Program-made: the position numbers and the translations under genes | Source: Circinella umbellata | Taxonomy: Eukaryota; Mucoromycota; Mucoromycetes; Mucorales; Lichtheimiaceae | NCBI GenBank assembly: GCA_025093555.1 | Contig: JAIWNF010000032.1 | Coordinates: 248,001 to 312,000 of the forward strand | Direction of reading: 5' to 3' | Length of the DNA: 64,000 bases | The notes under the pieces: model-generated | The model's input: only the letters and a program-made list of their open reading frames with translations | The model's database searches: none | What the model was told of the DNA's origin: nothing | Shown here: positions 23,879 through 35,519 of the stretch, piece after piece | Layout: the number at the start of each line of letters is the position of its first letter | Numbering within the stretch: position 1 is the first letter of the stretch

Positions 23879-25671
23879 ATATAAATTAGTCTACAAACAA
23901 ATTGTATAAGTATAAGGCTATAAACTGTAAATCATTCTCTTCTTCCTTTTGTTTTTCTTTTTCTTTTTTTATTTTTCCCCCCTAAAAAAATAAAAATATT
24001 ATACCTCTTCTTTTCACAATGATTTTTTTTTTGAAGTTAATAGTGGAGAATTATCTATATGTTTTTTTTACCCTTTGGAAAATAATATAAGTTACATGCA
24101 AATTATGTTATATGTGTATTGAATTACAAAACTATTTGCAAGTAGAGTATTCGAGTAGCATATTGTGACAATAATTATATTCATAGGAAATATTATGAAA
24201 ATACGTATGTTTTATTATAGACACCATTGACTCTACCGTGGTGGTGATGGCACTGATGCAGTCGGCTTAGCATTGCATTGTTATAAAAAACAGATCGAAA
24301 TTATTAACTTTCATACAGGTGTAAAATTTTCTGCTATAAAAGATAAGTCATCAGGTAGTCAGCAACGGCAGCGACTATAGAATAAAAGAGTGTTTTTTTT
24401 TTCAATTGAAGTACCAGTTGAATATATGAGTATTATGTGAACACGTAAAATATGAAAACGATTAATTATCATATTATTAATTTTGTTAACAAAAGTTGCT
24501 TACCATTATTAATTGGTATTTTCGGATAGTGTTCTCTTATTATAAGCCTATTTATTAAAGTAAATGGATATATTTATACGTAGCGAAATCATTTTATTAC
24601 ATTATCTACATTACTTGAATACAGAAATGCTCAAGCAGTAGATATTATTTATAAAATTAATTCCGTATGCTTACTATTCACCATAATGAAATCTGGGGGG
24701 GGATCCTATCATCAATTTAACATTAAGTAGTTGAAGACTGAAAAATCGATCCTAAGTATGATTTAGTATTGTTTTTAAACAATTCATATTGACGTTATAA
24801 CGCTAACACTTTAATTTAATAATTATACATATTAAATACAATTATCGTTGCGAACAATACTAAAAATCTAAAGCGTTGTTTTTAAAGTTTGACATATCAT
24901 TGTATTATGTCCATCCTTTTCTGTTTTGTCATTTTCCGGAATAGTGAAGCGTTCAATGTGTGATTGAAGTACTTCGTGTAAAAATATAAAATAAAAAAGA
25001 AATAATATACTATTTGACTGTATTTGCATAATAAATTGTATAAAGTAGAGTAGAAATATGGGTTGTGAAAGCTCTTATATTCAGGAATATTACGTCTGAA
25101 TCCACAAAAGAGAAATCTTATAATGAGTTCAAGAGGCTTTATGCTCAAAGAAAACTATTTTCAGGTCAATTATTTAATTGTTAGAAGACTAAAAGATTTG
25201 AAAGGCAAAGATAGAACTAAAGAACTGAATTTTATTTGAAATAATTTAGGGGTATATATACTCGTAGCTTCGACACAAATGTGTCGCAGCACGCTCCCAT
25301 AATACCACGTAATTTGGTACTTTGTGATACTTTATCGGTGATATAAATAATAACAATAAATATAACAAGGATAATAGCAATAGTGATAATAATAATAATA
25401 ATAACAAACATGTTGATATAAAAATGCTTCGAATTTTTATACGTTACAATCGATTAACATTTGTATGACAAAAACGTCGTGTAACATCATAAAAAATTAT
25501 TATGAGATAGCAACTTTCAGCACATTACGTATACACACGTTCTTTTTCCCTTTTCCTTCTTTTCATTTTGTAATTACTCTCATTATTATTATTATATACT
25601 TGATAACCCATTACGACCACCATCACTAGCCCTATCATACTACTGTCTATAATATCGTCTACCCAAAAGAA
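23879..25671. other. Intergenic region, no supported gene
   Basis: A T-rich 3' flank of the P450 (to about 24100) is followed by AT-rich DNA without long open frames. An ATA/AAT repeat run lies near 25340-25400. Nothing else is seen. Confidence 0.4.
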
Positions 25672-26361
25672 ATGGGTTTTTTCGAAGTACTATTTTATAT
25701 TCTCGTGTTTTTCGTATACTGCTTGATAGCTTACATCTGTGTTTGTCCTATCTGTCCTGTTTTCTTAAAAATAATTGGTAATATACTTATATAAAGAAAG
25801 AAAGAGAATGTAATGTTAAAAACAACCTTTTTGATTAACGATAATTGAATTATTTGCTTTTCTTTTTTCAAATAATTATAAATATCAAAATTATTAGGTG
25901 CATGTATTGCAGCTTCCCCAATACCAGAATTTTGTTATAGATTTACACCGGACGAATTTCGAAACTTTCCAAGTGATGTCTATGATCCAGAATACCATGA
26001 GCCCTATTATATGCTTTATAGCAATTATTCCGTTAATTTATATCTGTTTTCAAAATTTTGGAATCGTATGAAACAAAAGCTGAGCAGGAAGCTTCCTTCT
26101 CTCAATTTTCGTTGTACAATAAGATCGCGGAGCTCCAGTTCTTCATCTAGAAACAAATTACCAACATCATCCTATGAACTGGCTCCGACAACGACAGTTT
26201 CAGATACACCTTCATCATTATCCTATATAGAGCAACAGCAGCAGCATAGTATAATTTGCGTCAACGATGACGATGAATTTTTATCTCATAATGAAATGTT
26301 AATGCGAGACGACAATGAAAATTTGAATGAAGCGAGTGTTCCATTATTACAACAGCAATGA
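25672..26361 (+). CDS. Small membrane protein of unknown function
   Basis: Two exons (25672-25777, 25898-26361) join in phase to 189 residues. The N-terminus is a hydrophobic segment rich in aromatic residues and Cys (GFFEVLFYILVFFVYCLIAY, then ICVCPICPVF). It could be one transmembrane helix with a Cys-containing exit, possibly palmitoylated. A middle region is rich in Pro/Tyr/acidic residues (DVYDPEYHEPYYM). The rest is a basic Ser/Arg-rich stretch and a Gln/Asp/Asn-rich tail. No family was recognised. The clean GT/AG intron and consistent phase favour a real gene over a chance frame. Confidence 0.6.
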
Positions 26362-27153
26362 TAAATAACAACACTCATTCAATCCATGTATCCATTTTTC
26401 AATATAAATGGTTATTTATAATGATATGACAACAGCAATGCTATGGAATTTAAATTAATGACGTCAGTACTTAATTTTTGATTAAAAACGACATTCCTTT
26501 CTTTTTCATATATTTATTATTATCATAACCCTTCTAATTGGAACTAGATATACATTTGTAATTGTAGAACACGTATAATGTATATCTTATATCAAACATA
26601 ACTTCTTCATGCGTAGTCTTAACTTTACATATGATATCATATAATGATTACAAAGTCGTACGCAATAGAGTATAATTATATTAAGAGTCTATCACTTCTA
26701 GCTCAACCCAAAGATCTTATTTTATTTGTAAGATTTGCGTTATACGGATTAGATTAATTAACACTGAAAACTTTCCAATTATCTACTGTATTGATGCTTT
26801 CAAAAAGATAAGAGAAATCCTGGTACGTACGTACATCATCGTAACTTGAATTTCCAGCTTTTCCTTACGTATTGTTAATGCTGGAGGTTTCTCATGCAAT
26901 ATTATCCTTGCATTTTCTTTACGTCCATATAGTGTTAACTTCTATTTAAAAAGCAAATATTATTACCAGGTGTTAAAGAATATCAAAATTTCCCAACATG
27001 CGTTTAATTTTTAAATTTCTTTGATCATTATCGATATTTACAGCTTTCCAATTTTTTTATAGGTTCTTAATACGTAACATAAAACTACTATAAAGAAGTA
27101 CAATGCTGCTACTTTGATATATAGTTGAAGTTATATAGCTCCTGATATTGTTG
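26362..27153. other. Intergenic region, no supported gene
   Basis: AT-rich spacer between the 3' end of the small membrane protein gene and the 3' end of the S28 peptidase gene. No features beyond scattered ACGTACGT motifs (for example 26824-26832). Confidence 0.4.
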
Positions 27154-28068
27154 TTAGTTATTGTCATCATGATTTTCTACATCCGCTTCTGCAATCCAAC
27201 CACTAATTGCAGTGTACAAATCTTTTTGTACTTGTCTAATATCGTCCGATACGTAATCCGATACAAAAAAATCCTATTAAGTGAGGAAGATAGAAAAACA
27301 TTAATATTTTTCTTCTTATTATGACATTCAACGTACGTATGAACAGCATGCACAATAATCTTTTTTCTATTATATATATATATGTTACCCAATGATGAAC
27401 TGATCGAGGCAATACGACATATCGTGCATCCTCTTGTTGCCTTTGGTTTTTATATTGATTGTTATTTTCTCGTTCAGGAGCCGAATCACTTTGTACGCTC
27501 AATGTTCTCCAAGGATCATATTCACCGTCAATCCAAAAAGTTCGATTTAATTTGATATTCCATCCTTGATATTTCTCATTGATATAGCGCCACTGAGGTT
27601 CCAAAGGTATGTTATGTTCACCGAATAAAAATTGACATTGTCGCTGATACCACTTGGTATCTGATTTTCGTGATACAATGGTACTAGGAATCGATGTTGG
27701 TGCACCTGTCTGCCAATAAGCATATTCAGTACAAACTTGCCACATCCAAGGTCGAGAAGTTGATTTGAGATTACTATACATTGGTGCGTTGGGATCATGT
27801 GAATTTAAACATTTATTAACTGAGGAGTATCTGTAACACATCGCCTTGGTGATATTACTAATATATCCTGCGTAAGCTTTAATATATCCATTTAAATTAT
27901 TCATTCCATTAAAAACAGTACAAAATTTTGTTTCAAATGGATTGTATATGGGTGTCATTTCTTGCCACATATAAAGAGGAAAACTGAGTACTATATATAT
28001 TCATAGATGATTAACACAATAAAAAGTTAATATTAAGTCATACAAGATGTCTGTGTGTGTGTGTGTGT

Positions 28069-28111
<43 letters not shown>

Positions 28112-29382
28112 CAAGTAAATACTTACAATTCGCAAAATCATCATCATATTCCAAATCCTTGACACCGAATATTTCTTTAAGACGTTGTTTTTGTTCTTGA
28201 TTTGAACCGAATAGTATGCGATCAACAAAGTTGATAACTTGTTCAATGGCTTGAATACAATGTTTTGGACCATATTTCTGAATAGGATAATAATATTCAT
28301 AAAAATCATATTTCATTTGTACTGGAGCTGATGATGGAACTGCTGCGAACACAATATCAGGGTAACGATAGCGCATCCATGCAGCAAGATTTCCACTATA
28401 TGAACCACCATAGATAATCCATTTTGTTTCAGGTGCTGGAGGTAATTCTAAATTTGGCAACTGTTACCATAAAAAAACCAAATTTAATTTAATTTACTAC
28501 TTTTTCTGCTTTGTACGAATCTTTTTTTTTTTTTACCTTCACTTTTTTGATAATATTTGCCATATCTTCTAATGCTTGTTCTGTATTTAGGGTACGTAAA
28601 TATTGAGCGGAATAATCCTATGATTTCACATACATACATAAATATCAGGTTATGGCACACAATAAATATATAGGTTGTAAGTTTATTAACTATAATGTAA
28701 TTATAAGTACATACTGTTCCGGTTTGTGATTCACCATAGCATCTATGCTCCATCACAATAACAACACCGCGAAGCTGTTTTGCTAATAAAGCCATTGAAG
28801 AATTTGTTACATAGACTCTTCGAGGAGTTGCATCTGCTTCACCAGCATTAACTACTACAGTACATATATAAAGCATCCAGAAGTAGGTTAACCTTTCATA
28901 ATTCATATAAGCAAAAATCTCTGTCATTCTGTTGAAACAAAAAAATAAATAAAAACTTACGAATCGCCGGACCGCCAGCCTGGTACCAATCCGTATTTGC
29001 CCAATAACGATGCTTAAATGTTCCTGCCGATATATCTAAATGATTCACTGGTTGATCAAAATAAAATGGACCATATTTTATATCTAAAGGAGGTATTTCT
29101 TCTAAAGCTGCATTAATTGTATACTTTTTATATAATCTATTACGTAATTATTTAAAAATGGTATATTTTACGCGTGAAATATATTAAAAAGAGTTAGTAT
29201 TCGAATAGAACCTCAAGGTAACATTGTTTTTACGTAATATTAGTAAGAAATATAAATAGATTTATATATGATACTACTATCCTTGATAACACTCACTCAT
29301 TAAGATACCATCCGGATCCTAAAAAAGCGTGAGATATACGTAAACTGGTAAAGAAAAGTAGAATACAAAAGAAGGGACGCAT
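27154..29382 (-). CDS. Secreted serine carboxypeptidase, peptidase family S28
   Basis: The family (Pro-X carboxypeptidase/DPP2 type) cleaves next to proline and acts in lysosome/vacuole or outside the cell. Exons 28961-29107, 28715-28854, 28537-28617, 28127-28460, 27389-27990 and 27154-27273 join in phase. The first exon is tentative: starting at 29382 it encodes a hydrophobic signal peptide (MRPFFCILLFF), and a donor after 29340 keeps the frame, giving about 488 residues. Visible motifs are the Pro/Tyr-rich start GPFYFDQPVNH, VNAGEADA, EHRCYGES, the nucleophile GGSYSG (Ser157), WIDGEYDPWRTLS with Asp407, and SVHHWDFF with His447/448, a complete triad order for S28. The intron at 27991-28126 holds a GT/GA microsatellite. 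The other possible donor in exon 1 (near 29298) breaks the frame, so the N-terminus needs transcript data. Confidence 0.88.
28052..28104. repeat. Compound (GT)n-(GA)n microsatellite inside an S28 peptidase intron
   Basis: About 18 bp of TG repeats are followed by about 35 bp of GA repeats. On the coding (minus) strand this is a CT-rich then CA-rich tract within the intron. It is a simple repeat and likely polymorphic. Confidence 0.85.
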
Positions 29383-30043
29383 TTTTTCTTGGGTGCACAA
29401 AGTAATAGAAGAAAATAAATATAAAGAGAGGAGAACAACCGAAACCACACAAAATACCACTTTATACTTTTAAAAAAAATGTTCAGTACAGGATTTGAAT
29501 TCCATCGGCAGCTGTTTACAATTGCAACACACGGATACGTAAAGAGTATAATTAATTTCCTTTTGAATTTGATCCCAATTGAATCATTTTGACTCCTGTA
29601 GTTTATACGTAGATATAAAAATATAACTCATTAGGTTTGTCACCTGTAAAATACAAAATGTAAAGTAAAAATAATTGTATACCTATTTAACGTAAACAAC
29701 TGGTGATATATAACAGTTTATTTAGCTGTTTTAAAACTGATTACCTCTAATATATCTTGCTAGCTGAACAAGAAGTATTATTTAAACAGATTACTGTTAC
29801 ACCAGTAGTTGGAAATTTTTACTTAAAATCAATAACACGACTTTAGTATTCAAACAACAGTAGCAAAAAGAATCATGTAGCGGTAGCTTCCGTATACATT
29901 GTAACGTGCAATACCGTTACCCAACCTTTTTTTCTCTTTCCTCATATATATTATCTTCAATATTAGTATAATCCCCATTATAAATAGCATTATTATTATT
30001 TTTATCTCTTTCCTTATCATTAGTATTATTGATTGTAGTCACA

Positions 30044-30438
30044 TGTTATCATCAAATATTCTTATTACAGTATAAAAAACCCATTGCGCCATTTTATTGG
30101 ATCCCACTTTTGATTCTTTTCGCAATTGCTGCTTCTTACAAGAGCAATTGCAATCTTTTACTAAAGCTATTGATCATTTTCACGATAGCTAATGACTATT
30201 TTCACGAAAGCTATTGACTATTTTTACAAAAGCAAATAGTATAAATACTCGACCTTTTTCACTCTCAAATTTCTTTTCTTCAGTTCTCTTTTACCTTAAG
30301 TTCTATTTTTCCTTAAGTTTTATCTTTAACATTGTCTTGTCTTTTAAATAAATTATCTTTTATAAATAAATCCTCTCATTTGATTTTTCACTTAGTAATT
30401 TTATTAAGACTTCTCTTTTTGTGATTTCAGACGTAACA
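30044..30438 (+). repeat. LTR-like segment (possible solo LTR)
   Basis: The segment begins TGTTA and ends TAACA. It contains a TATA box (TATAAATA, 30240-30247) preceded by four 22-bp tandem units, then a T/C-rich leader and AATAAA signals (30347-30352 and again near 30364). That order resembles U3-R-U5 of a long terminal repeat. No matching target-site duplication was found at these exact ends, and no internal retrotransposon coding is adjacent, so the boundaries and identity are tentative. A short transcription unit of another kind is also possible. Confidence 0.35.
30141..30228 (+). repeat. Four 22-bp tandem repeats upstream of a TATA box
   Basis: Units at 30141-30162 (degenerate), 30163-30184, 30185-30206 and 30207-30228 share the pattern AAAGCTATTGACTATTTTCA. 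They end about 10 bp before TATAAATA. Placement suggests enhancer-like repeats of the LTR-like segment. Confidence 0.6.
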
Positions 30439-31577
30439 TTCCTGAATATTAGAACTCCCACATACCATTTATCTATAATTATTAAGTTAATTATTACCTT
30501 TACTATATTTTCTTAACATAAATCATAACAATTTCACATAACGAAGCTCTTTATTACGACAAGTAACGCTTCATATACGTATTAAATAATAATCCTATTG
30601 TATCAGGCTATGATTCCTTTTTTTCATTTAGCATTCTGTCCCACACTTACTCGTCCACCTACAAACTCCATAATAAAAAAGATTATCAGCGCCTCATACA
30701 AAAAGAAAAAAAAAACGGTCCAGATATTTCCTTGTCTGTTATTTTATCACAACTACTAATGAATAACAATACCACGTAGTTATACGCAATTATCTTGTAC
30801 CATTCTATTAGAAACTCACCCAACAAAAGTAAATCTGCTGTTAGTTCTATATTGTTTATAACGCTTAATAATCCAGATCCACTATCAAATTAAGAGCATC
30901 AAAGAATACTGATAATTATGCTTATTGATAACATAGATGTCTTGCAACCAAGAAGATCAGTATAATAGTTCGATTTCCCTTCTACAAAACTTAATGCGGG
31001 TTTATTTTTGCTTTCATGTCATATCTCGATATTGTTGAATTCTAGCCAAGAAATAAGTCCTAATATACGATCACTGGCCACTCTATAGTACCAAGAGTCC
31101 TTTGGTGCAGAAAACAAAGTACGCTGTACTTTTTAAATCTGCTGATGCCAGGTATTTAAAACAAGCTCTTTATACCCAATATTTAACGATTCAGTATAAT
31201 TGGTTGAGAATGCCGCGTTTCATCGTTCCATGGTTGAATGAACTATTCTAATCGACTTTCGCCATCTTTTTTTTTTTTTTTTTTAAAAAAAAACAAGGTC
31301 ATGAATAAGGAGGTAGCAAATATTTGTACCTGAAGAACCTGAGCTGGAAAAAGAAATCATGCTAAAAAAAAAAAAGCGGGCTGGGAGTTTCGGGGTTACA
31401 GGTGAAACAGTTCAGTTGCTACTATAGCAATAAAAGTATAATTATACTTCTTTATCTTTCACCGTTTCCTTCAAATTGGTGGCCTTTTTAAAGATTTGTT
31501 ATATAGAGCTTTATAAAGGGATTTTTCCAATACCGAAATAAGCCACCAAAATCTTTTTAAATGGGCTCTTTTTCTTT

Positions 31578-31673
31578 GCAATAGTCCTGGTTGGCAGAAC
31601 TCGATGTGAAAAGTTGGTGTGAATCCCTTACCTAACCAGTAAGTGCCAACTGTCTGCCAATTAGGACTATTGC
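31578..31673. repeat. Short inverted repeat (20-bp arms, 56-bp loop)
   Basis: GCAATAGTCCTGGTTGGCAG (31578-31597) pairs with CTGCCAATTAGGACTATTGC (31654-31673) with two mismatches. It could be a miniature element or an RNA hairpin. No flanking duplication was identified. Confidence 0.6.
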
Positions 31674-31786
31674 CAAATGGCCTTTACGGAGACAGACAAA
31701 TGAACGAACAAAGGCGCACAAGAACTCTTTCACAACCAAGTCAAGCTTTTTTTATTACAAGAACTCTTGTTATTCCATCAATATTA

Positions 31787-32408
31787 CTAGTCTCATTCTT
31801 TTATCAATATCTATCGCTACTATAATAAATAAACTTTTTACCTGTATTTTTATTAATCTGTCTTCTTGCTTTCGTCAAGCCTGTTGTTTTCTTGTGTTGA
31901 GTGTCTTTTTATTTTTCTGAAAGCGATTGCTTTAGCGATTTGTTGCCGCAGTAACGCGTATACGCACACCTATTTTTTTTTTGTTCTGTTATGAAATGTA
32001 TAATTACGTCTTACGATCTTTTTCATACACATATTGTATACAAAGTGCCATTTAAATGAGCTGCTTAGCATGGTTGTAAAAAAAGGAATGTTGTTTAACA
32101 AATCACGGATCCCACTTTGGCTAATGCTTACGTACTGAGAGCGAGTACCTTTTATCTCTTAAGCCTGTAATGGCTATAACGCAATAATAATTGACAGTAA
32201 AGAGATTGCGTACTTTTTTGCGCAATGCATAAGCTACTATGCTAGTTTTGAAATTGTATGCGTTTACCACTAGGAATCTTTTCAGCTTTTTATGATTCAT
32301 AGCAATCACATGTTACTAAATTTCAACTAGTTGACTTGAAAGTCCAAAGCATTCCTTGGCCGAATACATACTTTTGAAGGGCAAGTACTTTTAACTTACA
32401 TACCTACT
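31787..32408 (-). repeat. Left arm of a 1.74-kb near-perfect palindrome
   Basis: This 622-bp arm is repeated in reverse at 32902-33527 with only a few percent difference by eye. It starts TACTAGTCTCATTC and ends at TACCTACT. On the minus strand it carries a 62-codon open frame (32121-32309). The right arm has the same frame with three visible differences, two of them amino-acid changes near the N-terminus. The arm was not recognised as a known transposon terminal repeat. Confidence 0.85.
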
Positions 32409-32901
32409 GTGTGCTGTTGTGGAGGAATTGCTGCAGACACCCCGAAAACATACGTAGTAAATTAGGTAATTTCAATTCTTACAGACACCCCACTTTTATA
32501 CTTTGTCATAGATACATAACAATCTGATATAATTACGTTCAATTCAGCCATGTATACACTATATATACATTTATTAGCGTTATATAACTTAAAAATGTTG
32601 TTTATGAAACTTATATTAGCAGCTCAACTTTTTATAATTATTGTTCAATATTTCTTATCTTCTCTCACCATATCGTTATGTACACAAGTGAGAGCTGTAG
32701 TCGACATGGAGACAAGACAAACAAGGAATAATTTATAGTCTTAATAATATATATGAGTGGTCAAATAAGGAGCGACGTGGTGCTGATAAAAACGCTGGTA
32801 CTATAGTTTGCATGGCCTAAGAGCTTGTTTGACAACTTTTTATTTGTGGAATGTAAGACCAAAATATGGGTCTCCATAGTAATTCTCTTAAAATAATACA
32901 T
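32409..32901. other. Central loop of the palindrome
   Basis: This 493-bp single-copy spacer separates the arms. It contains a short hydrophobic open frame (32550-32738, 62 codons) without recognisable motif. If transcribed through, it would be the loop of a long hairpin RNA. Confidence 0.6.
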
Positions 32902-33527
32902 AGTAGGTATGTAAGTTGAAAGTACTTGCCCTTCAAAAGTATGTATTCGGCCAAAGAATGCTTTGGACTTTCAAGTCAACTAGCTGAAATTTAGTAGCAT
33001 GTGATTGCTATGAATCATGAAAAGCCGAAAAGATTCCTAGTGGTAAACGCATACAATTTCAAAACTAGCATAGTAGCTTATGCATTGCGCAAAAAAGTAC
33101 GCAATCTCTTTACTGTCAATTATTATTGCGTTATAGCCATTACAGGCTTAAGAGATAAAAGGTACTCGCTCTCAGTACGTAAGCATTAGTCAAGTGGGAT
33201 CAGTGATTTGTTATACAACATGCTTTTTTTACTACCATGCTAAGCAGCTCATTTAAATGGCACTTTGTATACAATATGTGTATGAAAAAGATCGTAAGAC
33301 GTAATTATACATTTCATAACAGAACAAAAAAAAAATAGGTGTGCGTATACGCGTTACTGCGGCAACAAATCGCTAAAGCAATCGCTTTCAGAAAAATAAA
33401 AAGACACTCAACACAAGAAAACAACAGGCTTGACGAAAGCAGGAAGACAGATTAATAAAAATATAGGTAAAAAGTTTATTTATTATAGCAGTGATAGATA
33501 ATGATAAAAGAATGAGACTAGTAAAAA
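32902..33527 (+). repeat. Right arm of the 1.74-kb palindrome
   Basis: This is the inverted partner of 31787-32408, ending in GAGACTAGTA. It encodes on the plus strand the same 62-codon frame (33001-33189, MIAMNHEKPKRFLVV start). High arm identity implies recent origin or gene conversion between arms. Confidence 0.85.
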
Positions 33528-35478
33528 GAAAGTTTACTAGTTTGCTTCGCCTAAAAAAATATTATGCAAAGCGTTTGATACCAATTAACAAAATCCGGTG
33601 CTCAAGGCTATTAAAAAGCTGTCAATAATGTAGAATATGTAAAAGCATATGTTTTATGTTAGCTTTAATTCTTAAGCATTTACTGGAAAATGTTTCACTG
33701 AAACTAAAACAAAAAGCTTCCCAGACATACAATTGTTTTACAACCTGTTCCTCCTGTAAATCTAAATTAGCAATCAAAAATATACTACTATTTGATACTG
33801 ATACGTACAGTTACTAGTATCATGGATATACAAATTTCTACCGAATTTTCTGATCACTTTTACTTTCCCATCATGAATGTACTCCACGATCGGTCAAATG
33901 TAGTTCAAAGTTACTGTACCAACAGTTATGTGCGCAGCAAAACATTATTACACAATTTTTTTCCATTTTTATTGATTCGTGCTGATATTTTTAAATGTCT
34001 TGAATCAATAGGATTTGTTACAAAATTTCCCTTATAAGAAGAAGTTCGGTAATGAAGATTAGCAATTATATTCAAAGGTAGCTAGTCCGGTTCGCTATGA
34101 CAAACTTAACTTAGAATGGTAATCTCTACTAACCGAGTATTGTGGGTGTTACAAAACATACTTTGCCAATCAGACAAGATGAAGGCTATGCTTAACGCTG
34201 TCTATAATATATAACTATCATTTTGCTAATTATTTAGCAATACGGAACAAATAATAAAAAAAAAGGAGTTGTTGAACGGAAAATTCATAATTTACTGAGA
34301 ACTAATTTTTCATTAAAGATCTCCTTGATTAGTATTTCTTGGTTTTGGGGAAAATAACATAATGTCGGACTTGAATCTTTATTTCCAAAAATGGTGTTGT
34401 TTATGCACTTGCCTTTTGCGATACACGTGGATTAACATGTGTTAAAGCGGTTGTTTGATGCTTGTATTTTTGTTTTCCATGATATTATTCACATCTCTGT
34501 TCGGTAATAATTTAGATATAATTACAAATACATCCCTCTTTTGTTGTTTGATTTGTTGAACTGAAAATGAATTATTGAGAAGGAAGGAAGAGTTATTACT
34601 CAGTTTATGCTGTTGATCAAGAATATAGGGTACAGCTAAAAATAAAACTCACTTATGTCTGTTATGTCAAAAAGTACATAGGAGATTGAGTCGTTTTAAT
34701 ATTTATAGAAAGGGAGAAAAAGGTTAATGTATAATTATATATCGATCTCCTTCGAACACATCATGTCACTTTCCAACCTTCACTCTCGTTTCTTGACAAA
34801 AATTTTAACTTGATCGAGATTACTATGATATAATAAGGGATCACACTTTAATTTTCGTCTAAAAGGTCTGCATATATATTGGCGATATGTAATTCATTAA
34901 GAGACCTTTTGACTCCGAGGAAGTTAACAACTCAATTTTACGGAAACTCATTCCGAGCATCCACAATTAAATCATGGTTAAAGACTAATCCAATACAGAC
35001 AAAAAAAAATATTTTTCTTTATTTCCTGCCCCTTATCCTTTGTATTCTATTGGTACATATTTAAATCATGACGCCTCATACTTTTTTTCTTCAAGAAAAA
35101 ATACATTAGACACAGTTCCCCCGAAATTGTTTTCTTTATATGGATTATTGCTTTTTTTAACATCCGCTTTATTTGGCTCTTGCTACCACATTGTTCCTCT
35201 ATATATACACATGACATCATTTGAACAAGTACGCCTTTCTAAAATGAAGAAAAGAATACCTTACTGATATCATTGTAACCACTTTGTTTTAGTTACTAAA
35301 TTTACATTGATTTCCGGTTAGATAGATTGATTAGACTTATGGTTTTTTTGGCGAACCATAATACTTTTTTCAAAAAGGTCTCTAATAGAATAAACCTTTT
35401 TTGAACTTTTTATTTTATTTTATTTTGTACGTAACTTGTTGTTAATAGCGTGTGGTGTACATTTTGATAATAAAATTG

Positions 35479-35519
<41 letters not shown>

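Noticed and set aside
35485..35514. TA microsatellite as a possible hairpin element
   Set aside because: It is an ordinary (TA)n run of the kind found in several places (8569-8602, 13282-13301, 35840-35862).
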